From assembly GCA_001829715.1 (NCBI GenBank), contig MICC01000112.1, positions 3,457-50,849 of the forward strand: a DNA stretch of 47,393 nucleotides, read 5' to 3'. A program made the position numbers and the translations under genes. The stretch comes from Sulfurimonas sp. RIFOXYB12_FULL_35_9. GTDB taxonomy: Bacteria; Campylobacterota; Campylobacteria; Campylobacterales; Sulfurimonadaceae. The notes under the pieces were generated by a model that did not search any database, was not told the DNA's origin, and was given only the letters and a program-made list of their open reading frames with translations. Below, piece after piece: positions 34,416 through 42,232 of the stretch (position 1 is the stretch's first letter; each line of letters opens with the position of its first letter).

Positions 34416-35222
34416 ATGAAAACTATTTTTTTGACACTGCTTTTTATACTCACTCTTGAGGCAAAAGAGAGGATTGTCTCTCTTAGCCCATCCATCACGG
34501 AGATAGTTTACGCTCTTAAAAAGGGAGATGCACTTGTGGCTACAAGCGACTTTTCGCTCTACCCAAAAGAGGCACAGAGTCTGCCTATCATCGGAAGCTA
34601 CTCCAGTCCGCACCTAGAAAAAATCATAGCACTTTCTCCTACTTTGGTTGTCGCTCAGGAGTTCAATCAAGAGATATTGGAACAACTAAAAAGATTCGGC
34701 ATAAAAACATTGATGCTAAAACTGCAAACTATCGAAGATATAAAAAGTTCCATTTCAAAACTCGCAACCGAACTACATGCAGACTCAAAAACTCTCACGG
34801 ATGAAATAGACGATGCAATCAAAAACGCTCCAAAGAGTAAAACCCCTCATAAAGTGATGATTGTTTACGGACTGCATGAGGATATTAGAAGCGGCATCTA
34901 CATAGCCGGCAATGACATATTTTTTAACGACATCATCTCTTTATCCAACAACGCTAACGCATACACCTCTAACCAAACTAACCAACCCGTTCTTGGTTAT
35001 GAAAATGTTATAGCACTAAATCCCGACCAGATTATCATACTCCATTCACGTGCCTCAAATCCGCATGTAAACGAGGAAAAAGCATTGAGCATGTGGCACT
35101 CAATTCCTACTAACGCAAGTAAAAACAGACGAATAACAGTTGTCGATGAGAGTTACATAAATATACCCTCACACAGAGTCGCTCTGAGTATTGAGAGGCT
35201 TTGCTATGAGATGAACCGATGA
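34416..35222 (+). CDS. Periplasmic corrinoid/siderophore-binding protein (BtuF-like)
   Basis: The 268-aa protein begins with a hydrophobic signal segment (MKTIFLTLLFILTLEAKE). The class III binding-protein fold follows: RIVSLSPSITEIVYALKKGD, then GSYSSPHLEKIIALSPTLVV, then YENVIALNPDQIIIL, the halves being joined by a long helix. The cluster-A style start matches BtuF. The start is set at ATG 34416 because AAGGTG lies just before it; a GTG six bases earlier is possible. It overlaps the ATPase gene by 4 bp. Confidence 0.9.
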   Translation: MKTIFLTLLFILTLEAKERIVSLSPSITEIVYALKKGDALVATSDFSLYPKEAQSLPIIGSYSSPHLEKIIALSPTLVVAQEFNQEILEQLKRFGIKTLMLKLQTIEDIKSSISKLATELHADSKTLTDEIDDAIKNAPKSKTPHKVMIVYGLHEDIRSGIYIAGNDIFFNDIISLSNNANAYTSNQTNQPVLGYENVIALNPDQIIILHSRASNPHVNEEKALSMWHSIPTNASKNRRITVVDESYINIPSHRVALSIERLCYEMNR

Positions 35223-35944
35223 TAGAGTTAAAATCACTCACATGCAGCTACGGCGAACAGATAATCTTAAGTGATATAGATATAACCATATCTTCACATC
35301 TGAGCATACTCGGTGCGAACGGTTCTGGTAAAAGTACGCTTGTGGGCTGTATCTGTTCTTTGATAGAGTACGGCGGAGAGATAGTTATAGATGAGGTAAA
35401 TGTCAAAAATCTATCTGCCCAAAAGAGAGCAAAAGCACTCTCCTATATCCCTGCAAAACTAGAAATTTACGACTCGTTTATAACCCTTTATGACTTTGTT
35501 CTGCTTGGGAGATTTGCTTACAAGAAAAACTTTTTTGAGTACTCAAAAGAGGATAAAGAAATAGCACATGAGAATATAAAACACTTAGGGCTTGAACATC
35601 TAAAAAACCACACGTTAAGCTCTCTGAGTTCGGGAGAACAGCAGCTTGCCATGATTGCCTCGGCACTTTCGCAACAGAGCAAAATCATCATTTTTGACGA
35701 ACCGACTGCAAACTTAGATCCATGTAACTCAAAAGTAATCGCAAATTATATAAAAAAGCTAAAAGAGACACATCAGGTCATACTTATAACGCATGATTTG
35801 CATCTGGCATGTTATGCCGGCAATCCTATAGCTTTTATAAAAGATAAAAAAGTCCGTATTTACGACAACGGCTTTTTTGACGATGAGGTTTTAAGAGAGC
35901 TTTACGGAGTCCCGTTTTACTCATTGGCGGTGAAGTATGAGTAG
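35219..35944 (+). CDS. ABC transporter ATPase (BtuD/FecE-like)
   Basis: The 241-aa protein has Walker A (LGANGSGKSTLVG), signature (LSSGEQQLAMIASAL), Walker B (IIIFDEPTANLD) and the switch His (LITHDLHL). It powers import by the adjacent FecCD-type permease. Its start overlaps the binding-protein stop by 4 bp and its end overlaps the permease by 8 bp, so the three are translated as a unit. Confidence 0.95.
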   Translation: MIELKSLTCSYGEQIILSDIDITISSHLSILGANGSGKSTLVGCICSLIEYGGEIVIDEVNVKNLSAQKRAKALSYIPAKLEIYDSFITLYDFVLLGRFAYKKNFFEYSKEDKEIAHENIKHLGLEHLKNHTLSSLSSGEQQLAMIASALSQQSKIIIFDEPTANLDPCNSKVIANYIKKLKETHQVILITHDLHLACYAGNPIAFIKDKKVRIYDNGFFDDEVLRELYGVPFYSLAVKYE

Positions 35945-36896
35945 GTTTTTAGTATGGATTTTTTTAGTTGCCGTTTTTGTTATTTCCCCTTTTATCGGTG
36001 CGGTAGAACTTAAGCTAAATGAAGTTTTTGATTTCTCCTCTCTTAGTTCGTCCATCTTTTTTGACATTCGCTTGCCTCGTCTTCTTTTTGCTTTTTCTGC
36101 AGGAACAATCCTCGCTCTTAGCGGACTTCTGTTTCAAACTCTATTTCGCAACGCACTTATGACTCCTTACACTTTGGGCATATCAAGCGGTGCGGTTTTG
36201 GGAGCAGGAATCGCCATAAAACTTGGGCTTGGAAGTTTGGTTTTCGGCATAACGGCTGTTAATCTCTTTGGATTTTTAGGAGCTGCTTTTACCGTAGCAC
36301 TTCTTCTTTACCTTTCAAAATTTTTGAAAAATGCACAGCATGAGTCGCTTCTGCTTTTGGGAATCGCTCTCTCGCTTTTTTACACTTCAACGCTTATGAT
36401 AATTTTCTATCTAGGTAGTGCCATCCAAAATGACATGCTTATCCGCTTTACCATGGGTTCTCTCTCCGTTATCGGGTGGCAAAGTCCGATGGTTGTGGGA
36501 TTTATCGCCCTTATCTTGGTGATGGTCGTCTATATGTACAGATTTGAGCTTCAGCTTTTAGGCATCTCTGATGAGAGTGCGAAACTAAAAGGGCTAAATA
36601 CGAAAAAAATAACCTATCTGCTTCTTGGCATCTCCTCTTTTGCTATCGGCACGCTTGTGAGTATCAGCGGACCTATCGGCTTTGTAGGACTTATCACGCC
36701 TCATATCGTCTCAAAAATCTACCCATCAGCCGTAAATGGGCGAATTATAAAAACTGCACTATTTGGCGGTTTTTTTCTTGTTTTTTGTGACACAATTACA
36801 CGAAGCATACAAACGCAAAGCGAACTGCCTATCGGAATAGTCACGGCACTCATTGGCGGACCGTTTTTTATATATCTTATCATCAGGAAAAAATAG
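35937..36896 (+). CDS. ABC transporter permease, FecCD/BtuC family
   Basis: The 319-aa protein has about nine to ten hydrophobic helices and the FecCD signatures. These are DIRLPRLLFAFSAGTILALSG near the start, NALMTPYTLGISSGAVLGAG, and GPIGFVGLITPHI with the EAA-like coupling region. It forms the membrane channel for the corrinoid or iron-chelate importer. Its final base is shared with the GTG start of the YcaO gene. Confidence 0.95.
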   Translation: MSRFLVWIFLVAVFVISPFIGAVELKLNEVFDFSSLSSSIFFDIRLPRLLFAFSAGTILALSGLLFQTLFRNALMTPYTLGISSGAVLGAGIAIKLGLGSLVFGITAVNLFGFLGAAFTVALLLYLSKFLKNAQHESLLLLGIALSLFYTSTLMIIFYLGSAIQNDMLIRFTMGSLSVIGWQSPMVVGFIALILVMVVYMYRFELQLLGISDESAKLKGLNTKKITYLLLGISSFAIGTLVSISGPIGFVGLITPHIVSKIYPSAVNGRIIKTALFGGFFLVFCDTITRSIQTQSELPIGIVTALIGGPFFIYLIIRKK

Positions 36897-38518
36897 TGAA
36901 TCTCTTATCAAAAACCGCTCCGCTTGAGGAGTCGATATCAAAAATGCAAAAGGTTTTAGGAGACGTAGGCTGTAAAACTATATTTTCTCAAACTAAGCAT
37001 CCGCTTCAAAACTGCTACTCTGTCAATCTAAGCTCACATGAAGCGCCAAATCATATCTACTCAAACGGAAAAGGTGTTGTTGCCGAAGCGTCGATGGCAA
37101 GTGCTTTGGGCGAGTATATCGAGCGGCTGCAGACAAATAACTTCTTTAGCGACTTTTATCTGCCAAAGAGAAAATATTACCCAGATGAAGCGCATTTTGA
37201 GTTTGACGGAGAGTTTTTAAATGAAGAACTTCTTTACATGTATGATCCAAACGGTGAACTTGACGGTGAGGATTTGGTGGACTTTAACAGCGATTTTGAA
37301 GATAAAATCGTTGCACTTGAGTTTGTAAAACACTCTAGCGGCGAGAGGATATATTTTCCTCTAAACATTTTAAACAATCTCTATGTAAGCAATGGTCTCG
37401 CAACCGGAAACACCCCAAAAGAGGCACAGGTTCAAGCACTCAGCGAGATATATGAGAGATATGCAAAACTTGAGATTATCAAAAACGGTTACGCTCTGCC
37501 GAAATTTCCCGATGAGAGAGTCAAATCATTTCAAAAAGTTTATAGCGATGTAGAAGCTCTTAAGGCTCAGGGCTACATCGTAGAGGTGCTTGACGCATCG
37601 CTTGGCGGAGTCTTTCCGGTAACGGCTATCTCTCTGATAAACCCAAAAAATTCCACCCTTTTCGTATCGTTTGGAGCACACCCAATAGTTGAAGTGAGCT
37701 TAGAGAGAACGATGACTGAGCTTATGCAGGGGCGTAATTTAGATGAACTTGATGCGTTTGAGATTCCGACGTTTGATATGAGCATAGTATCGGATAGTTT
37801 CAACTTGGAGTCCCATTTTGTAGACTCAAACGGAAAGCTCGGATTTGCTTTTTTAAGCTCTAAAAAGAGTTTTGAGTACAAATCATGGGGATATAACGGA
37901 GATGGGACAGAAAACGAGTTTGACTTTTTAGTCAAAATTGCCAAAGAGATGGAAAAAGAGATTTACATGAGAGAGTATGACTATCTTGGATTTTACTCTT
38001 GCCAAATACTTATCCCAAGCATCTCAGAGGTTTATCCGATGGAAGACCTTATCTATAACAACAAAAACAGCGGAAAAAAGATTCGTGATATGGTTTTAAA
38101 CTTTGCAGAGCAGGATGCAGAGGAGATTTTAGAACTCATTGAGGGACTGGACGAGTCGCTTGACATGGGTAAATATATCGGTGTTATCTTTAAAGAGAAT
38201 TTTACGATGGCAGAGTTTAAAGCGCAGATCTATATGCTCTTAGGCGAGAATGAACAGGCGTTGGAGCTTTTGCAAAATAGAGAAAACAGACTTGGTCATG
38301 TTGTCGCAGAGCTTATCCGTATGGATGAAAACGGCGAAAATTTCAGGGAGTATAAAGAGGCACTGTTTAATGTTTTCACTCAGGAGAGAGTCGAGAAGGC
38401 AAGAGGCATCATTGCAGGTGAAGAGTTTTTGATAGATATAACACTTCATAACGACTACTATAACATGTTAGCGATGTACGACAGGCTAGAGCTTAAAAAG
38501 AGGAGTATGATTTTATGA
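36896..38518 (+). CDS. ycaO: E. coli-type YcaO domain protein
   Basis: The 540-aa protein matches E. coli YcaO along its length. NGKGVVAEASMASALGEYIE, VSNGLATGNTPKEAQVQALS, GAHPIVEVSLERTMTELMQG and SEVYPMEDL all have direct counterparts, followed by a TPR-like helical tail. YcaO enzymes activate amide backbones with ATP. The E. coli protein affects beta-methylthiolation of ribosomal protein S12 with RimO. The GTG start overlaps the permease stop by one base and its own stop overlaps the next gene by 4 bp. It is therefore embedded in the uptake operon, which is unexpected for an S12-modifying factor. Confidence 0.93.
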   Translation: MNLLSKTAPLEESISKMQKVLGDVGCKTIFSQTKHPLQNCYSVNLSSHEAPNHIYSNGKGVVAEASMASALGEYIERLQTNNFFSDFYLPKRKYYPDEAHFEFDGEFLNEELLYMYDPNGELDGEDLVDFNSDFEDKIVALEFVKHSSGERIYFPLNILNNLYVSNGLATGNTPKEAQVQALSEIYERYAKLEIIKNGYALPKFPDERVKSFQKVYSDVEALKAQGYIVEVLDASLGGVFPVTAISLINPKNSTLFVSFGAHPIVEVSLERTMTELMQGRNLDELDAFEIPTFDMSIVSDSFNLESHFVDSNGKLGFAFLSSKKSFEYKSWGYNGDGTENEFDFLVKIAKEMEKEIYMREYDYLGFYSCQILIPSISEVYPMEDLIYNNKNSGKKIRDMVLNFAEQDAEEILELIEGLDESLDMGKYIGVIFKENFTMAEFKAQIYMLLGENEQALELLQNRENRLGHVVAELIRMDENGENFREYKEALFNVFTQERVEKARGIIAGEEFLIDITLHNDYYNMLAMYDRLELKKRSMIL

Positions 38519-38940
38519 GTTACGAAGAGTGGTTTGAAACACACGCGGCAAAACATAAAAAAATCGTCGATAAGCTTGTGGCAAAAGGGCTTGGCGAAGA
38601 TGAAATAATCAACTACTTTGAGTATGAAAATATGGCAAAAGAGGAGATTGATTTTTGTCCGCTTTACAAAGATAACAAGAAATGTCACGAGATGGAGAAG
38701 CTTAACTGCTACCTTTGCGGATGCCCAAATTTCAGATTTGACGATGAGGGGCTTGATGAGTATAACGCTAAAAAGATTCTGAGCAAATGTGATATAAATA
38801 ACGGCTCTAAGCTCTCACACGGTAGTTTTATCCATCAAGATTGCTCAAAATGCACCGTACCTCATCATAAGGCTCATGTGAAAAAAAACTTTGACCTTGA
38901 TTGGAAAAAAATCATGAGCGGGTGCAAAGTAACTAAGTAG
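38515..38940 (+). CDS. Cys-rich small domain protein (PF04071-like)
   Basis: The 141-aa protein has a helical N-terminal part (residues 1-45). A Cys cluster follows: DFCPLYKDNKKCHEMEKLNC, CGCPNFRF, then later KCDINNG and DCSKCTVPHH. The CPLY...C...C-x-x-C-x-CP...CxxC-x-x-PH pattern resembles the cysteine-rich small domain that I recall in cobalamin-linked proteins. It probably binds metal. Its 4-bp overlap with ycaO makes it the last gene of the uptake operon. Confidence 0.8.
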   Translation: MSYEEWFETHAAKHKKIVDKLVAKGLGEDEIINYFEYENMAKEEIDFCPLYKDNKKCHEMEKLNCYLCGCPNFRFDDEGLDEYNAKKILSKCDINNGSKLSHGSFIHQDCSKCTVPHHKAHVKKNFDLDWKKIMSGCKVTK

Positions 38941-38981
38941 GAATATTATATACTCCAACATCAGATAAAAGGAGCTAAAAA

Positions 38982-39338
38982 ATGAGTGAAATTACAATTT
39001 GGCATAATCCAAAATGCTCAAAATCCCGTGAGGCAATGGAAATTTTAAATAACGGCGGATATGAAGCTAGTGTAGTTAAGTATCTGGAGAATTCCCCTGA
39101 TGAGATGCAAATTAGAGAAGTTTTAAAAATGCTTGGCGTATCTGCAAGAGAGCTTATGAGAACAAAAGAAGAGTTATATACAGAGCTAAATCTAGCAGAT
39201 GAACTTGATGAAAATAAGCTGATTTTAGCGATGGTTAAGCACCCAAAACTTATCGAACGTCCTGTGATTATTAAAGGTGGCAGGGCAATTATCGGACGAC
39301 CTACTGAGAAAATTATAAAATTTTTAGATGAACTCTAA
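38982..39338 (+). CDS. arsC: ArsC-family arsenate reductase (glutaredoxin-dependent type)
   Basis: The 118-aa protein has the ArsC active site NPKCSKSRE (Cys at residue 12) and the downstream RPVIIKGGRAIIGRP with the catalytic Arg. It is a thioredoxin-fold protein of normal length. It reduces arsenate with glutathione/glutaredoxin or acts as a YffB/Spx-like relative. No arsR or efflux gene is adjacent, so a general redox role is also possible. AAAGGAG precedes the ATG. Confidence 0.9.
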   Translation: MSEITIWHNPKCSKSREAMEILNNGGYEASVVKYLENSPDEMQIREVLKMLGVSARELMRTKEELYTELNLADELDENKLILAMVKHPKLIERPVIIKGGRAIIGRPTEKIIKFLDEL

Positions 39339-39444
39339 ACCGCTATTATAAGTCATAAAAATTTATATAAAAGGTTCTAACCTTTCAACTTTAGTTTGTT
39401 ATGTTTTAGGTAAAATTAATAAAAATATTTTTAAAGGTTAGATA

Positions 39445-39618
39445 TTGTCTATATTTCAAGCTTCAATTCTCAAAACATATAAACAAGATGAATCTTTAGT
39501 TGCAAAACGCTGGAGTGCTTATCAAAATTATTTGGCAAAAATAGAGTTTATAAAAGCAGTAAAAGAGGAAAAATACCAAGACGGCTTTCTGCACGATATC
39601 TTTGAGTACTACTACTAA
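39445..39618 (+). pseudogene. N-terminal remnant of a type IIG (DUF7149/Eco57I-like) restriction enzyme
   Basis: A 57-aa frame with TTG start and AAAGG upstream begins MSIFQASILKTYKQDESLVA. It continues through KEEKYQDGFLHDIFEYYY before TAA. Type IIG enzymes of the Eco57I group typically start with this pattern (LFQ-x-SVL-x-KY ... KEEQ-Q-x-GFL-x-LF) and continue for about 1000 residues. Here only the first part remains. It may be a dead remnant or a small protein retained by chance. Confidence 0.6.
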
Positions 39619-39692
39619 CTTGACTTTTAAAAAGGAAATAATATGAACTAGGTTATAAAATTAACGGAACCATGGTTATGCAAGAAGTATAA

Positions 39693-40283
39693 TTATTCAA
39701 ATCTAGTGAAATCATAGTACTGGTTATTTTTTATTTCACATGCAAAAAGACCTCTATAACTTTTGCTTCCAGTATAATCAATATAAGCACTCATAACAAT
39801 GCTAGTTTCGGAGTTTTTTGAATGATTGGGAACAAAAGAATAATCCTTTACTTCTGGCCAATTTCCATTCTTTCCTGCAACCCTTTTTTGTAAATCTTCT
39901 TTACATTCATATATAAAATCTTTTCTCGTCTTTAAGCGTTTTTTATCTATTTCATTAATTACACAGTCTTGAGTTTTTTTAATTAAATCAATTAAATCTT
40001 TATTATTTCTGTTAGCATTATTATTAGCAAAAAGCATAATCTGACTGTTTAATTCTTCTTTCATACCAGCTTCAAAATTTATATCAGCCTTTTTGGCTTC
40101 AGTATTATTGTATGCTACGGTAACGACAGATTTTAATTCTGTTGTGTAGCCTAAAGAACATGCCTTAATAGCTTCATCAATCGGCGAATAATAAGGAGAA
40201 TAAGGAGACATTGCCGAACTACACCCCAGACATAAGCCCACTACAAGTAAAATAACTAAACTACCTAATATTTGTTTTTTCAT
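39693..40283 (-). CDS. Hypothetical lipoprotein
   Basis: The 196-aa protein starts with a lipoprotein signal, MKKQILGSLVILLVVGLCLGCSS, with LCLGC as the lipobox (Cys 21). A Pro/Tyr/Ser stretch and a charged helical domain with two or three Cys follow, ending in YYDFTRFE. It would be anchored to the membrane facing the periplasm. I recognise no family. It sits alone in the AT-rich islet with AGGAGGGTTGG-type sequence before the ATG. Confidence 0.78.
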   Translation of the reverse strand: MKKQILGSLVILLVVGLCLGCSSAMSPYSPYYSPIDEAIKACSLGYTTELKSVVTVAYNNTEAKKADINFEAGMKEELNSQIMLFANNNANRNNKDLIDLIKKTQDCVINEIDKKRLKTRKDFIYECKEDLQKRVAGKNGNWPEVKDYSFVPNHSKNSETSIVMSAYIDYTGSKSYRGLFACEIKNNQYYDFTRFE

Positions 40284-40550
40284 CCAACCCTCCTAATCAA
40301 ATAATAATATCTTAGTTACCCTTAAGATTTTACTTCAGTGTTATTAAAATAACTATTAATAACTAAACATTATAGACTTAAGTTACACCCCAGTGAATGA
40401 ATCTCCACTTTTTCCCGTTCCCACGGTCTCCATGGAAATGCATACTGTAAAATAACCTGAAATACTCACTCCCACGCAGGAGCATAGGAGCTAGGAACAA
40501 CCATTGCTTATAAAGAAAATATAAAATTATTAAAGAAAAAGCTGATTAAT
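40284..40550. other. Intergenic spacer with repeat remnants
   Basis: The 267-bp region holds no convincing gene. Bases 40407-40440 (cccgttcccacggtctccatgg...) resemble an imperfect GTTCCCACG/CGTGGGAA hairpin repeat, and the direct repeat at 40449-40479 lies inside. The left part has a few AT-rich promoter-like stretches for the lipoprotein gene. Confidence 0.5.
40449..40479 (+). repeat. 31-bp direct repeat, left copy flanking Fic
   Basis: aaaataacctgaaatac followed by tcactcccacgcag matches 41647-41677 in 30 of 31 positions and in the same orientation. The two copies are 1198 bp apart and enclose the Fic gene and its opposite-strand partner. Confidence 0.85.
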
Positions 40551-41342
40551 ATGACAAAAACAAAATATTTACTATATGCTTTTAAGCTGAAAAAAGCTAA
40601 AACATACCAATATTGGTATGAGAGTGATAGAAAATATTTTAGTGAAAAAAAACCTCCGTTAAGCATCTTAAATACTAAAACAGATGAGTGTAGTTTTATA
40701 GATGATAAGGATATTACTAAAAACCCTTGGAATAATTGGGATAGCAAAAACATACAAACTATTACAACATCAAAAGGTGTTTGTATTAACTATTTAAAAT
40801 CAACAAATCAAGATTTAATTCAAAAAAAAGAAGATTTAAAGCTCTTAGAGGTTTATGATTATTTGGTAGATAACCTTGATATATCAAAATCTTTCAATTT
40901 TAACACAATTAAAAAATGGCATAAAGCGATTTTTGAAACTATATACCCTTTTGCCGGTGATTTAAGAACTGTTGAGATGAGCAAAGGTGGTGGAGATGAA
41001 GCTTGGTGTTGGCGATTAGAATTTTTAGAAGCTATTCCTCAGCTTGATGAGTTGATTGTAAAGATTAGTAAAACTAACTATGATGATATAGATATAATTA
41101 CCTTAGATTTGGCTCAATTTATTAGTGAGTTTCTTTTCATGCATCCATTTAGAGAAGGTAATGGCAGGCTGAGTAGATTGGTATGTGATATTATTTTGGC
41201 TAAAAATGGCTTTCCAATGATAGGATTAAATTTAAAAAATGGTGATAACTATATTCAAAAAATTCATCAAGGCTATAATTGTGATTATGAGCCTATGAGA
41301 GAGTTGTTGAAATCAAAAATTGAAGAAATTATGAATGGATAA
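40551..41342 (+). CDS. Fic-domain protein (probable AMP transferase toxin)
   Basis: The 263-aa protein has the Fic core FAGDLRTVEMSKGG and the active-site loop HPFREGNGRLSR (residues 198-209; H198 catalytic, E/G/N and R for ATP binding). The N-terminal 85 residues have no known domain. No clear intramolecular inhibitory helix is seen: the (S/T)xxxE(G/N) motif is absent, and only SKIEEI near the C-terminus is partly similar. It should therefore need a separate antitoxin. It lies between two direct repeats and its end overlaps the minus-strand small gene by 14 bp. Confidence 0.9.
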   Translation: MTKTKYLLYAFKLKKAKTYQYWYESDRKYFSEKKPPLSILNTKTDECSFIDDKDITKNPWNNWDSKNIQTITTSKGVCINYLKSTNQDLIQKKEDLKLLEVYDYLVDNLDISKSFNFNTIKKWHKAIFETIYPFAGDLRTVEMSKGGGDEAWCWRLEFLEAIPQLDELIVKISKTNYDDIDIITLDLAQFISEFLFMHPFREGNGRLSRLVCDIILAKNGFPMIGLNLKNGDNYIQKIHQGYNCDYEPMRELLKSKIEEIMNG

Positions 41343-41484
41343 GCTTATAATGTTCTTTAAGTTCTTTTTTTGTTGTTTTAGAACCTTCAACCTTAGCAGA
41401 AGTATATACAGAATTTACAATCATTGTTTGTTTTTTAACAGAAGAAGAAAAATAGTTATTTGTGTTTGCGATGGTTCTTTTCAT
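41329..41484 (-). CDS. Candidate VbhA-like Fic antitoxin
   Basis: A 51-aa frame on the opposite strand starts MKRTIANTNNYFSSSVKKQT and contains YTSAKVEGSKTT (residues 27-38). This matches the Fic-inhibitory consensus (S/T)xxxE(G/N) with S29, E33 and G34, and resembles the ASVRLEG-type core of VbhA antitoxins. GGAGT (complement of 41492-41496) precedes the ATG and TATAAT (complement of 41558-41563) lies further upstream. The stop overlaps the end of fic, so the two genes converge. Function is inferred from motif and context. Confidence 0.7.
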   Translation of the reverse strand: MKRTIANTNNYFSSSVKKQTMIVNSVYTSAKVEGSKTTKKELKEHYKLIHS

Positions 41485-41646
41485 AATAACAACTCCATAT
41501 TAAATTCATATCAGAACAATTTAAATACAGCATTTACAGTTCCATATATGTATTTATATTATAAGTTTGATTATAACATAGTTAAGTAAAAAGTTAAATA
41601 AATATATAAAGAGTTTATGTTCCAAAATGACACAAAATAGGATAGA

Positions 41647-41677
41647 AAAATAACCTGAAATACACACTCCCACGCAG
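41647..41677 (+). repeat. 31-bp direct repeat, right copy flanking Fic
   Basis: This is the same orientation and 30/31 identical to 40449-40479. Sequence after it (aaaaatatgggac) diverges from that after the left copy (gagcataggagc). Confidence 0.85.
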
Positions 41678-41751
41678 AAAAATATGGGACAGTCAGCATA
41701 ATATAATCTTAAAAAAAATTGCTACTTGAAAAACGATAAGAAGCCAAAAAG

Positions 41752-41808
41752 TTAAATCGGATAAAATTACTCCGATTTAAAAATACTAGAGGGTAAAGCT
41801 CTCTTACC
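41752..41808 (+). promoter_or_regulatory. Structured leader before the small exported protein
   Basis: A perfect 10-bp stem TTAAATCGGA-taaaattac-TCCGATTTAA (41752-41780), followed by AAAATAC, could be a terminator or attenuator. A second element, GGTAA...TTACC, lies at about 41792-41808. Both come before the AAAGGA site of the small gene at 41821. Confidence 0.5.
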
Positions 41809-41820
41809 AAAGGATACAAG

Positions 41821-41955
41821 ATGAAAAACATCATTTTATTAATCGCTCTTACATTAGGTGCTCTTCAAGCTGACAACATCGTAACTTACGATATAAACAA
41901 CGATAGCAACACAGAAGCTAGCAAACCTAACCATCCAAGTCAAGATCTTTACTAA
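41821..41955 (+). CDS. 44-aa exported small protein
   Basis: The frame begins MKNIILLIALTLGALQADN, a clear signal peptide with a cleavage site after LQA. A 27-residue polar mature part ends SQDLY. AAAGGA sits six to seven bases before the ATG, and a strong terminator follows. The mature peptide is Asn/Asp rich and lacks Cys. It is likely secreted to the periplasm or beyond. I know of no family. A real gene is supported by ribosome-binding site, signal peptide and terminator together. Confidence 0.65.
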   Translation: MKNIILLIALTLGALQADNIVTYDINNDSNTEASKPNHPSQDLY

Positions 41956-41986
41956 TCTTAGTAAAAATCTCTAATTTTACGCTCCA

Positions 41987-42009
41987 TCCACCTTTTGGGT
42001 GGAGTTTTT
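41987..42009 (+). terminator. Rho-independent terminator
   Basis: The stem TCCACC-ttttg-GGTGGA is followed by GTTTTTC. It lies about 30 bp after the 44-aa gene. A second perfect hairpin, TTTACTAA-tc-TTAGTAAA (41948-41965), overlaps the stop codon. Confidence 0.85.
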
Positions 42010-42193
42010 CTTCCCTCTTTTAAAAAACAAATCCCTTTATTTACTTAATATTAAAAATGATAAAACCTTAGCGACAAACGATATCAACCGTTTTAAACTT
42101 AACAACGTAGGGTAACAAAAAAGATGTTTGTATAAATTTTTTTGATAGAACAGAACAATTATATACTATAAGAATGATTAAGAATAAGCGAGA

Positions 42194-42216
42194 CTCCTAA
42201 AGCTTTGCTTTAGGAG
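42194..42216 (-). terminator. Terminator of the stress-type coiled-coil gene
   Basis: The perfect 9-bp stem CTCCTAAAG / CTTTAGGAG with a five-base loop lies 17 bp beyond the stop on the minus strand. Confidence 0.7.
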
Positions 42217-42232
42217 AAGAGTGGATGAAATT

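Noticed and set aside
32094-38518. RiPP metallophore cluster built on YcaO and the 108-aa protein
   Set aside because: The YcaO matches the E. coli RimO-linked type along its length. There is no dehydrogenase, protease or typical precursor leader, so only a weak possibility remains.
41335-41589. 84-aa plus-strand frame after fic
   Set aside because: Very rich in Phe, Tyr, Asn and Cys with no ribosome-binding site. It is the mirror of the minus-strand 51-aa gene, which has better coding signs.
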